64,000 nucleotides of DNA from positions 33,545,724 to 33,609,723 of the forward strand of contig NC_092463.1 in assembly GCF_047495875.1 (NCBI RefSeq), written 5' to 3'. Under the pieces are notes generated by a model. It saw only the letters and a program-made list of their open reading frames with translations, was not told the DNA's origin and ran no database searches. A program made the position numbers and the translations under genes. This DNA is from Pithys albifrons albifrons. Taxonomy: Eukaryota; Chordata; Aves; Passeriformes; Thamnophilidae. Of this stretch, positions 40,705 to 63,709 are shown piece by piece; the first letter of the stretch is position 1; every line of letters starts with the position of its first letter.

Positions 40705-41926
40705 TCATTCTGTGTAAAAGCCCAAATTAATTCTGCATATATCACCAATTAAAGGAATGCAACTGCAATAGAAATTCTTTTTTCCAAATTCTGAGGGTAC
40801 CATTAACATATTAACTAAGTCTCAGTCAATGGCTACAATGAAGTGGGACCATATTTACACTCACAGAAGTGAAACTATTATCAATGTTCTTCAAAATACT
40901 TACTGTATATCCAGTACTTTTTACAACTTTTTTTACAGTCTTAAATGAAGCAATACTAGGAAGTTTTGGATTTGTAACTATAGTCTGGAACGACCATTCA
41001 ATGAAAATATAAAAGAACCCTGAACTCCAGAAAAAGTAAGGAAAAGGATGTGACTCCAGGATTCATGACAAGAGAGTGAACAACAGAATAACCCCACAAA
41101 ACATCCATACACTCCCAAGACCAAATTCCACTAAAATGTTTCAACAAGTCAGTCATCTCTTGCCTACTAGAGTAGAGCTAAGTGGCAAATCCTGGTATCA
41201 GTTATAAGGGTATAAATTTGTATTAGCTCCCACAGAAGTCAGCAAAGCTTGGTCTGCATACAGTGGCAAACATTTGAACTTGGAAGTGTAGGACATGCTG
41301 AAATGATGGGTCAGACCTCAGTCACTGTGGTGTATTTCTGCTGTAATCAGACAGCTCGAAGTTGAATTCATGTTCTAAATGCATTCCTTAAAATTTAAAG
41401 ATGGGTCCAACTTACAAACTCTCTCAATGAAATTTACAAACTCTCACAATACCCATCAAGGAGTATTCTGGCAAGGGATTATAGACTCCTCCACACACAT
41501 TTGGATGAAATAAGAGATAAATTTTGGACATTATTTTTCATTTTGAAGTGTGCAGTTCCTGGTTGCTGGCCCAAACGTCTCATTGATGTAAGAACACTTC
41601 TGAGGTTCTCTCACAGCCTTTCAAGGCTAATCTCAGTTTGACTTACTGCCACATGAAGAAAAGCTCGTAACTCCCCAGGCAGCAGCCCCTTTGGCTTTCA
41701 TGAGAAAATCCATAAGAGAAACTCACTGGTATATAAAGGGCTTAGAGAGCTGATGCCAAAAGTGTTTCTGATTTTTCATTTTTATAGATTTTAAGAACAC
41801 AGTAACTGTAGCAAATGTAGTATTCATATTTGTAACAGCTTAAGTTCATTGTTTACACATCCTAACCCCTACCACAGATTAGTAGCTCAAATTCTTTTAG
41901 CTATTTAGGCTCTCTTCAAGGTACAA
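40705..41926. other. Non-coding, nothing recognised
   Basis: AT-rich sequence between the CR1 copy and the promoter-proximal LTR. Confidence 0.55.
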
Positions 41927-41930
41927 GAGC

Positions 41931-42302
41931 TGAAGACTATCACAAAGGCCTGCAAAACAAGACCAAACATAAACCAACAACCTTGAGTCTAAGAACACTG
42001 GAAAAACTCCAAAGCCCAAGGAAGAAGAGAATGAAGAACAGGGGGTCCCAGTGACCCCAGCCCCAAAATCCTAGGGGATGGCACAGGGGTGGGAGTGGGA
42101 CTGGACTAAGAGATGTGTAAACTGGGGATTGGGTGGGCAATATTATAAAACCCATGAAAATCAGTGTTCAAGAGAGGGTGCACGGAGATGTCATCATGTA
42201 TTCCTAAAAGCCCTAAGCCTGGACATTAAAGAATGTACCTTTTTATCTCATCCCACATTAACTTGGCTCAGAGTCCTGTTTTGGGGGGCACTCACGGCAT
42301 CA
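41931..42302 (+). mobile_element. Solo LTR of an endogenous retrovirus close to the THBS1 promoter
   Basis: The segment runs TGAAGAC...GGCATCA and is flanked on both sides by gagc (41927-41930 and 42303-42306), a likely 4-bp target-site duplication. It contains TATAAAA (42144-42150) and, 75 bp later, ATTAAA (42225-42230), the expected promoter and poly(A) order of an LTR. It points the same way as THBS1. Family assignment is not certain. Confidence 0.68.
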
Positions 42303-42306
42303 GAGC

Positions 42307-42937
42307 TGACCACTAAGAATTACAACTACCTGTCAGTTAAAGCTGTCCAGGTAGGAGCAGTCAGTATATCTTGCTTGCTCTCTCTCTTGCTGATCTTTTG
42401 GGTTTCTTTTACCGACAGGGTTCTCGTTGTCACCATCATTTCTTTTCTCTCTCAGTTTTTTATCTTGGAACGCTTGAGGTTTTTCTTCAATGAATCATTG
42501 TACAGTAAAGAGGTCTGCTTCAGATGATATGGTATACTCTGTCTCCTAAGTTAAAAATGCAGACAATCATTTTGGGTTTGCCCTAATATACACAGTACTG
42601 CAGCTATCTCATTCTTTGGGTCAAGAATTTCCCAGAGCGTTTTCCAGGATAATCTGTAGAGCAGTAATGTGTCCTCATGCATTAGCCAGTCTGAATGTCT
42701 GGTGCATTTTACACTGTTCTGTTTAGACTACAACTTAGCTACCGCTCACTCCAATTTTTCCTCAGCACACACGCAATCGCATGACAAGATCCTTCTCATT
42801 CACTGACACTCGGCTTTCCACAGGAGCACATGCCAAGCATACAATGGCCAGGGAATGCAGAGGAATTAAACATTTTTGGAATTCGATTACTTCAAAGCCA
42901 TTTCACATGCTCAAGTCACTTTTAGTCATTCAGAGTA
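42307..42937. other. THBS1 distal 5' flank
   Basis: Unique sequence between the LTR and the candidate response module. It may contain regulatory sites, but none was individually convincing. Confidence 0.5.
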
Positions 42938-42982
42938 TGACGTGACGTAGGAGCATGGCTTTTAACCTTTAAAAGACTTCCT
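42938..42982 (+). promoter_or_regulatory. THBS1: Candidate upstream THBS1 response module (CRE/AP-1-like, CArG-like, ETS)
   Basis: About 0.9 kb upstream of the predicted start site, tgacgtgacgtag (42938-42950) holds two overlapping TGACGT half-sites. It is followed by CCTTTAAAAG (42966-42975), one mismatch from a CArG box, and acttcctg with an ETS core (TTCC). CArG plus ETS is the layout of a serum response element, and mammalian THBS1 is known to be serum-inducible through an upstream SRE. Orthology to that element is inferred. Confidence 0.45.
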
Positions 42983-43819
42983 GTTACCTGAAATTCAGAT
43001 TACACAGAAAATTCCTAGCTGAAGTAGTGTTTGTCATTTTGTTCACTAAACAGAGTTGCTATGGGAGAATTTCTACTGAAGTACAGCAATAATCATTTAA
43101 TTCCTAAGGCCAATGACACCTTTCTCCAATGACAAGGAGTGATGGAGTGGGAAGTAGGAGAGAGCAGACCCCTGCTCCTCCAGGCTGCTGCCCTCCCGGC
43201 CATGTTCCCCTCTCTTCCCCCATATGGCCCGTCTCTTCCAAGGGTGCTCAGGAAGAGCTAACAAGAATCAGTATATTGCTCCTTTCCTGGACCCAGTGTG
43301 TGTCCCATGTGCTGTGTATTGCGACCAGCAGGCAGGAAGAGAAGCTCTCATTAAGCAAATTGGGTTAATTAAGTGAAGGATGCTTTGATCAGCGCCTCAG
43401 GACAGCGGGAGGCGGTGGCATCGGGGCACACCTCCCCTCCGGGGTGCAGTCAGGTGCGGGCGGCGGGACGCGCCCCCCGCGCCGGTGCGCGCGGCCGGAG
43501 CCAAGGGGCCGGAGGGGAGGGCAGGGCCGGGTCGGGCCGCCTGGCGGGCGGCGGGACAGGCGGCAGCGGGTGCCAGGCGGAGTTCAAGGCCGGTTGAGAA
43601 ACGACGGCCCCCGACGGCTCCGGCGCGGCAGCCGCTGGCAGCGACGAAGACGAAGGGCGCGGGGCGGCCCCGAGGGCCCAGCGCCCCCTCGCGGCACAGC
43701 GACACCCGCGCCCCCGCCCAGCGGGGCGCGCCCGCCCCCGGCCCTGCGGAAAGTTGTCCCTGGCCCCGGAGCCACCCGGCTCCCGGCTCCCGCCTCCCGC
43801 TTCCTGCCCCGCCGCCGCC

Positions 43820-43892
43820 GATTGGCCCGCCGCGCGCCCAGGAATGCGAGCCATCCCTTTAAAGCCGCGCGCGGCGGCGGCGCCCCCAGAGT
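43820..43892 (+). promoter_or_regulatory. THBS1: THBS1 core promoter: inverted CCAAT box, TEAD-like site and TATA-like box
   Basis: An inverted CCAAT box (gattgg, 43820-43825) could bind NF-Y. A GGAATG motif (43841-43846) matches the TEAD core. TTTAAA (43858-43863) is a TATA-like box. Transcription would then start near 43,890, giving a 5'-noncoding exon of about 120 nt. The TTTAAA-type TATA and NF-Y site resemble what is known of mammalian THBS1. The start site itself is inferred. Confidence 0.75.
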
Positions 43893-44009
43893 CCCGGCAG
43901 CGCAGCCACCGCCGTTCGCCCTCCAGCCCCGGACGCTCGGGGCTCCCGCGGATATCAGTCTCGGTGCCCGGAGGCCGGCGCTGAACCGCCCGCATCGCTC
44001 TTCCCGCAG
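43890..44009 (+). other. THBS1: THBS1 exon 1 (5'UTR, non-coding)
   Basis: The 3' boundary is a clear donor (cccgcag|gtaagt, intron from 44010). The 5' end is estimated as about 30 bp downstream of TTTAAA. No ATG occurs in the exon. Intron 1 is short (44010-44178) and ends with the acceptor gtccccag. Confidence 0.8.
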
Positions 44010-44203
44010 GTAAGTGCTGAAGCTGCTCCCACCGCTCTCGCCGTCCTCCCCTCCGAGGGCGCCCGGGGGCACCTGTCCCGTGCCCGCCGCTCTCCCTTCC
44101 TGCTGGCGCCGGTTTGCCCTCCGGGCGTTCTGGGTGTGACGGCAGCGCGGTGACCTTCTCTCTTGTGTGTGTCCCCAGGCTGGTTCAGAGACAGACCTTT
44201 GCC

Positions 44204-57317
<13,114 letters not shown>

Positions 57318-57325
<8 letters not shown>

Positions 57326-59662
57326 TCACAAGGTTGTTGGATTCAGAGACTATTTAAAAATGCTGGTAATTGCACCTTTTGAAACGTTTAGCCTTACGAA
57401 TCCTGGGACCATTATATTATTCCTTCCTTTCTTCTTTCTTCATAAAAGTGGACTCAAAACACATGACCTGCCTCAAGAGAATGCTTTTGAGAGAATGGAA
57501 GTGACAACATACTTGGTATCTGACCTCTGCTGAAATGGAAGGAAACAAATGTGTCTTGCAAATGAGAATTGTCTTCGCTGAACAAGCACACTTCTTTCAG
57601 TAGGAAAGAGATTTGTTTGCTGTTTATCACAGTGCAGCGTCACTACACCTCTAACTGAGGTCCCATGGAGTAGCATTTTGTAAAAAGAGCATCTTTGGAT
57701 GTGCTGTGGACTACTTAAACTGAAGACCTTTCATTGTGTGGGGAGAAGGGGTTTTGGGTGGGAGAGGGAACTCTGGGTCTTTCTTTATTCCTTATAGGAG
57801 AGAAGATTTTTTGTTTTTAAGGACAGCTGTGCTATCTTGGTTTACATCCATTTAACTTGGAGAAATTATTACTGGTTTTTTATGTCATCTCTTTTAGATA
57901 AAAACACAGCCTTACTCTATTTGTGGAGAGCTAGATCAGTTTCTGTACTACACAGGACAAAACATATCCTGAAACTGATTTCTGTCATTGGAGAAGGGAA
58001 AGAAGACAAAAACTGGTACACTGGATCACACCAGCTTTGGGAGAACTGGGATTTATGATTAGATTCTGTTTTTTCCTGATTAGAAGCAGATCTTGCTCTA
58101 CCTTTTAAATGTGCTCTTTCAGATATGGTGCCAGAAAGCCCCACCATCTCAGCTAGCACTGTGCTGTCCTTCAGGAAACCAGCATATGTTTCACTTTTTA
58201 TGGTTAAAGAGGCACAAAAATAATAGTAATGAAAACATTCCTTTTCTACATGCCATAGATGCTTTAAACCCCTTCACTTCTTTGGAGGGGAGGAAAAGGG
58301 GCCTGTAGATAAAATTGTAAAATATTTATTTTTGCCTATTCTTGATGTTATAATGACTGAGGGGTTATTGATTAAAACAACAAGAAATGCATCAAGACTA
58401 TCCACCTAATAATTGTTGCGAGTCTTCATGACTGTAAGATTGTAAATACAGATTATTTATTATCTCTGTTCTATGCTGAAACTAGAGGGGGTTTAGTTGA
58501 GGAAAAATCCTTTCTGGAGCAAATAGTGGTGATCTATTTGTTACAAAGAGCAATTTTCCCACAAAGGCTTTGATGCGCAGGGAAAAGTGACGAGTGGGAA
58601 ATCGGATGTTTGTTTTTCTCAGTCTGAGCTCAATGTTGGCTTTTGCTTTCTTTAGGCAAAGCAGTTGTTAGCCTGGTATGCAACTGTTTTGCAGTGCTAA
58701 AATTCAAGTCCCTTTAGGTGGTAGCAGTTTCTGTCCCAGCCATAGTGCTAGAGATGAGGGAATGCCATTTACCATCTTAAATGTTATTCAGTGCTGGGAA
58801 ATGTCTGTGGTTCTTTACCACGGGTCAGGGGCCCTAACACAAAGCCAAGATACCTGCCTTGAGGAGATTGCAGGGAGAGGCACAATGACTGCCATCAGCA
58901 ACCATTGAAACCGGCTGTTTGTGCCACTGCTCACTAAGTATTGTAACTAGTGATGTGCAGCTACAAAAGAAGGAATTCTTCACGGACTAAACAGAATTTC
59001 AGCAAGTCCTTGCAAAAGAGGCAGAGGGCTTGATGTACATTAAAAGACTGTTTTCCCCAACAGAAGGGGCAGCATCTATAATACTTCCTTGTCTTTTCAA
59101 AAAATGAAAAGAAATTAACATTACCTCATTGTTGTGTGACTGAGAAAAACCTTTGGATAAAGCAGAGTTCAAATGTCTAACAAACTTTAAAGCTACTGTA
59201 GTACTAAAAAGTTAATGCTGTACATAATCAAAATTTCTTTGCAGAAAATGTATTCCCAGTAAGGAAATGGCATTGGAAAAAAAAAGGTCAAATACAATTT
59301 CTAGTGTTGTATTATATTTTTTCCTGTCATCTTGTATACCATTGCTTGTATTTTTATAAATTATTTTTCTTGTTGCCATTGTAATAGTTAATCACATAAT
59401 TGTGTAGATAGGCTATTTAAATAATTTATCATGAAATGCTACCTGTAGAGTTAGTATTTCTATTTTTATAAAAAGTTTGCACACTGAACTGAAGACTTTT
59501 TTTTTTTTTGCTTCCCTCCTCCCCATGTTTTTGCTAGCATAATTTTCTAAGAACATGCTTTTTTTTTTAAACATTTTTAACCATTTTCCATTTTAAAGTT
59601 GTGTAAGTTGTACAATAAAGCTTCTTACATACAAAGAACAATAAACCACCAAGGACATTTAT
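57318..59662 (+). CDS. THBS1: THBS1 exon 22 (last two residues, stop, long 3'UTR)
   Basis: Acceptor ttttttcacag. Only 8 nt are coding (57318-57325): they finish D, add T and end with TAA, so the protein ends KYECRDT. The remaining 2.3 kb is 3'UTR. This tiny coding tail on the last exon is the same layout as in mammals. The end is set from the twin AATAAA signals and is approximate. Confidence 0.92.
57326..59662 (+). promoter_or_regulatory. THBS1: THBS1 3'UTR with AU-rich and Pumilio-type elements
   Basis: The AT-rich UTR contains several ATTTA pentamers (58324-58328, 58455-58459, 59415-59419, 59424-59428), which can mark unstable mRNA. A perfect TGTAAATA Pumilio recognition element lies at 58441-58448, close to the second ATTTA. 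This fits THBS1 being an immediate-early-type transcript with regulated decay. Function is inferred from motifs. Confidence 0.7.
59614..59645 (+). terminator. THBS1: THBS1 poly(A) signals (two AATAAA)
   Basis: AATAAA occurs at 59614-59619 and again at 59640-59645, followed by a T/GT-rich stretch (59660-59700) suited to a downstream cleavage element. Cleavage is expected about 15-25 nt after one or both signals. Confidence 0.85.
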
Positions 59663-59699
59663 ATTTATACTTTCGTGTTCCAGTTTTATTCATGTTCTG

Positions 59700-60327
59700 C
59701 AATACATCTCTGGGTCACTGATGTGTTATTTTTGTTAAGTTTGGCTTCAATGCAAGATATCTCTACTCTCTTTACATTAAAACTATGCTGAGGGGATGCA
59801 CCTGAGCTGTTCCCTAGGCATAACAGCTGCTCCACCTCCAAGCACTGCTGTAGTTACGTAGCATGTGCAGGTGGCACATTTGCTGCTGAAGGCTGCACTT
59901 AAAGACTTCTGAAGGGCAGACACAGCCATGCTGCTATTGACACATCAACAGGTCAACCCTCTGAGGGACATCAATCATACCCAGCCAGGCCTTCCCCTCT
60001 CCCAAGAAAAGAGGCTTATTTGCAGAGGCAGAGGAATCTAGGCTCAAGACTGAAACTTGTAGTGTGATCAAAAAGCGGATAACATGGCACTATATCAAAA
60101 ACAGAATAAGCTACTAAAGTAAGAGCAGTTAAGACTGGCTGCTCAGTCTTTACTTGCAGCAGTTTGTCTCATGCACTGCATAGCAAAGCAAGGTGCTGTA
60201 TTAGGAGTGCTAGATACCCACATAAGAAGTGTATTTAGGGGGTCCTGCAGATATGGAAAATTAATCTTTACATCTCCTTTACCTGAGGATGAAGAGTTCT
60301 GTGACACTAAACTTTCAAGGGCAGTCA
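59700..60327. other. THBS1 3' flank, nothing recognised
   Basis: Intergenic sequence just beyond the poly(A) site. Open frames on both strands around 60143-60473 overlap the candidate minus-strand 3'UTR and have no domain. Confidence 0.5.
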
Positions 60328-60333
60328 TGTTTA
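60328..60333 (-). terminator. Possible minus-strand poly(A) signal
   Basis: TTTATT on the plus strand is AATAAA on the minus strand, 150 bp beyond the stop of the candidate exon at 60484-60578. A second minus-strand AATAAA lies at 59685-59690, close to the THBS1 3' end. Both motifs are common by chance in AT-rich DNA. Confidence 0.3.
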
Positions 60334-60483
60334 TTTGCTCTTTTTTCCCCACTGAGAAAAAGGACAAAGAAAAAGCTCCTGACCTGTTGCTTCCAGAATA
60401 TGAGGGGCTGCTGAATTTCTGCTATCACCAGTTACAGGATTGCCAGCTTGACTTCTCTGGAGTGGGGCACTAGGAGTGCATTG

Positions 60484-60578
60484 TCAGTGTAACCCATCTG
60501 ATTTTATCTGGGCCTGCTGTACCAAATGTTCTGCAGTTTCAATTGCTATCATCTTGTCTCCCAAGGACCCCAAGAAGA
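60484..60578 (-). CDS. Possible terminal coding exon of a convergent minus-strand gene
   Basis: On the minus strand, a polypyrimidine-type acceptor (tttgttttttgaagttctcag) is followed by an open frame of 30 codons that includes GDKMIAIETAEHLVQQAQIK and ends in TGA at 60486-60484. An AATAAA on the minus strand follows about 150 bp later (60333-60328). In mammals FSIP1 is transcribed toward THBS1 at this place, so a convergent gene is expected. However, I could not match these residues to FSIP1, so no symbol is given. The frame may be chance. Confidence 0.3.
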
Positions 60579-63361
60579 CTGAGAACTTCAAAAAACAAAG
60601 TTATTTCCCTTTTGGAGAGATCTCTTTACTGTAGTTGCAGAAAGAATGAGATACCTTAAAGCCAACCAGTCTGAGCAGATATATCTCTATATGGATATAT
60701 GTAGGTCTAACCACAAGTTTAAAACAGAGAACTGCTGCTGATGTGGGGAAGACAGCCTTGGCAGGCCATGACAATGACTTTATCTGAGCCCTTGCCAAAC
60801 TTCCATGCTAACCTATTGCATGCATCCATGTAGCTTTTGTTGTTGTTAGAATTAAAAAAGGCAAGCCACATGCTTTGTATTCACCCACAGCTTAAGTAAA
60901 TCCATCCACTTTTTGTTTGCTGAGCATGAATACAGTAGGAACAAGCCAGAGTCATCATTGAGGTAAGTTAGGCCTTTAGTAGTTGTTTCTTTGGTCAGGT
61001 AAAGAAAAACTAAACAGAGCAGACAATCCATAGGTGAAGCCTGTGGGAAATTTGCTGTTCCCAACTACATGGACAGAGACTCATCCTTGGGACAAGTAAG
61101 TGTACCAACCAATGCATGCCACTTCTAGCGTTATTTGGTATTTGGCCAACTCTCTTTGCATAAGTAATCTTTGGATTTCAGGCTATTTCTTATCACAGCA
61201 TGCTCTTCTCAGAGCCCATGCAAATGCAGTACCTTAAGTTTTTAAGTGGCCATCTGCATCAAACCTCTATTCAACAGGTGTAGCAGTTTAACCTGTAGAT
61301 ATTTATAAGCTATGAAGGTAAGAACTGAGATAGGCATAGCAAATCTGCCTTAATGACTACACTGCAATTTTCACTGACATCGGCATGATTTCTGCACTGA
61401 AGTCCATAGTATGATAATTGGCAGATTTTCAACATAAATTCATTTTGGAAAGGATTGCTGAGATTACAGAAGTGAGCATCTTAAAGTATTCACAAGTAGA
61501 GTTCTAGTTCTTTTTTTTCATCTTTTCCAAAACAGAAAAAACAGGTGCACAAAGTTGTATTGAATATTTAAGCAGTTACGACAAGAGAACTCATTAGAGA
61601 AAAGTGTTTGGCAAGCACAAGTCTTGAAGACAGAATCTTCCACAGGAAATCCATAAAATTAGACAAGTATCATCAAGAAACTTGGAATTTCAAACTTAAA
61701 TCTCAGGAAGCTCAGACATCAATTGCCTTTAATTTTTCAACTGCTTTCAAAGTCAAGAACTGCTAGCCTAGGCAACACCCAAACGGGCTAAATTGAGTGC
61801 TGCTTTGATGCTGTGTCAGTCTCCTTAATGACTCTGCTCACAAAATGCATATGGAGAGTCCATTTTAGCGTTACTGTAAAATTAAAGCAGAACAACTCTG
61901 GCAATACCCTTCCCACCAAAACTATGCAGACCAAATACACAACACAAGCAATATGAAAACAATAGCACAGATCAGTATTTTCAAAAGTTCTAAATACAGA
62001 ATACCTACCTATAAAGCAAAATTATTCATGCACTTTAGCACTCTAGAAGTTACTTTTTAAGCTTAACAGATAAGGTACTGCAGATTCAATTGTAAGCAGT
62101 GAACTATTTCACAGACTTAAATGACAGGGAGCCTTTTATTCTAAATACTGCATTTGGATTCCAGCCAATCCCTCAGTGAAACATATAATTGGATAAATGT
62201 AGGTTATGGCATTAGTAATATTCAAGTGCCTCTTTTCTATTAAAAAAGGCTGCAATTTTTCTGACCTTTAAATCTCTCTACAAATAAAGGAGCAATTATT
62301 TCCCAATAAATTCATCTGTTGAAAATTAATTTTTTTTTTAAAAAGTAATTTATTTTTTCTAGATTTCATAAACCCTCCTACCTTATCAGCTTCCTAAAGA
62401 TCTGCCAAACCACCTTGTCTTCTGTGCCTACCTTTCAAGTCGTGAGATTCTCAAAGGTGAGGCTTTCTATTCATAAGTGGGGGAGGAAACACTCTTGGAA
62501 GTGTCAACTGTGGTAGATTTTGCATGTAAAACACAAGAGAGAGAGATTATTCAAAGCTGTGCTTAGAAAGCCTTTTAAGGAAGCAGAACAAAAAAGATGC
62601 ATCCTCATTTCATTTGCTGAAATTTTATCTAGCAAATAAGGGTGTTTAATAAAATATAAAAAATCTTATCATGATTGAAATTACAGAAATTGAGCTGCAA
62701 ACATCTGCCTCTCGCCCATCCCTCCCTGATCCAGAGGTTAAAATACACCCTTTCCAGCACATGAATTTACTGATGTATTTTTTTTGCATTTCTAGACCAG
62801 TCCTTGCTGCTTTGATATGTTTAAGCAGCCCTTTCCTCTCTGATCTGTGCAGCAGATAATTTTTGCACAGCCTGTTTTCACTCTGTGCTCAGCATGCCCA
62901 CTGGCTCTGCAGGAGTTCTGCTCAGGAAGTGAGAGGGAAAGCATGCACAACAGATCCACAAAGTAGATACCAGCCAATGTCTGGCTTGGAAAAAGGCATT
63001 AGACTGAGAATTTTTGCGGGGCGTTTTCTTCTACCTTTTTTTTTTTAAGATGAAACTGAAAGTTTTTTATTCTTTGGTAGAACTACTTTAAACTTGAATT
63101 CTGTACATGGTAAGAATAATTTCACTCATTTTATTGTTGTCTAGATGAATTTTTTTTTTAAATCAGGATACTTAGTTTGTCACTCCTCTTTGAAATTAAG
63201 ATCCCTTACCCACTCCAAGTCTGTATAACTGTAAAGCTGGACTGAACTTCTCATACCATTAAAGTATACTGAAATCAATACTGTAAATTTTTAAAATATC
63301 CTACTCAAATTTATTGTATGTTTTGTAAATGATGTCTTCAATTAATACATATAAATTTATA
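60579..63361. other. Non-coding 3' flank, no recognised gene
   Basis: AT-rich. If a convergent minus-strand gene exists, this would be its last intron. No second exon could be supported. Confidence 0.5.
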
Positions 63362-63660
63362 TCATCATGGCTGGGCTTCATGAACACAGATTTGGGAAGG
63401 GCTGTCCCCACGTGGGTGTGCCCTTCGAGCCTGTGCAGTGGATGTTTTAGGTGAGGCACAGCGTGCGCAGAACTGGCCCCACCGTTTAAGTCCTAACGTC
63501 CATTTGCCACTGCCAAGAGAGCTTGGACAGTGACAGTTAAGTCCTCAGGACTAGAACCTACAGCCCCTGGTATTCCCAGGACGTCTCCCATCCAAGTACT
63601 AACTGGGGCTGACCCTGCTGACCTTCCGAGATCTGACGGATCAGATGTCAGGGTGGCATT
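63362..63660 (-). mobile_element. Possible 5S-derived SINE-like element
   Basis: On the minus strand the 5S-like head (63660-63557) runs directly into about 195 bp of GC-richer, CpG-containing sequence. That stretch ends at catgatgatataaatt near 63355, where AT-rich DNA resumes abruptly. A 5S head plus a unique body is the organisation of 5S-derived (SINE3-class) elements such as AmnSINE1. I could not identify the family and saw no clear target-site duplication. Confidence 0.45.
63557..63658 (-). pseudogene. 5S rRNA-derived sequence
   Basis: Read on the minus strand this is 5S rRNA: CCCTGACATCTGATC, GATCTCGGAAGGTCAGCAGG, AGTTAGTACTTGGATGGGAG, CCTGGGAATACC, GCTGTAGG. The internal promoter boxes A and C are largely kept. 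Several substitutions in the first third and loss of the first bases argue against a functional 5S gene. It may be the head of a SINE rather than a simple pseudogene, because the adjoining sequence to about 63362 does not look like random flank. Confidence 0.88.
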
Positions 63661-63709
63661 TAACTATACATACATATCTATATCTATATACACACACATA
63701 CACACATAG
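63661..63709 (+). repeat. (TATC/TATA)-(CACA) compound microsatellite
   Basis: Tatacatacatatctatatc passes into acacacacatacacacata immediately to the right of the 5S-derived sequence. Confidence 0.85.

Larger units (their letters stand above)
43380..44150. promoter_or_regulatory. THBS1: CpG island over the THBS1 promoter, exon 1 and intron 1
   Basis: This 0.8-kb block is extremely G+C- and CpG-rich compared with the AT-rich DNA on both sides. It contains many Sp1-type GC boxes (ggcgg, cccgcc). Several long overlapping open frames on both strands here are a by-product of low stop-codon density and are not genes. Confidence 0.93.

Noticed and set aside
43373..44072. Several long overlapping open frames on both strands (up to 189 codons) around the THBS1 promoter
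   Set aside because: They sit in a CpG island where stop codons are rare. Their proteins are Arg/Pro/Ala/Gly-rich in all frames, and none carries a domain.
60143..60473. Overlapping 74- and 100-codon frames on opposite strands in the 3' flank
   Set aside because: No domain or match to FSIP1 as I know it. A possible internal minus-strand exon ending at tcctcag|gtaaag (near 60291) looked attractive, but it would conflict with the better terminal-exon model.
63557..63658. Functional 5S rRNA gene
   Set aside because: The 5' end and several positions in the first third differ from 5S rRNA, the first bases are missing, and there is no T-run terminator right after the 3' end. It is better called 5S-derived.
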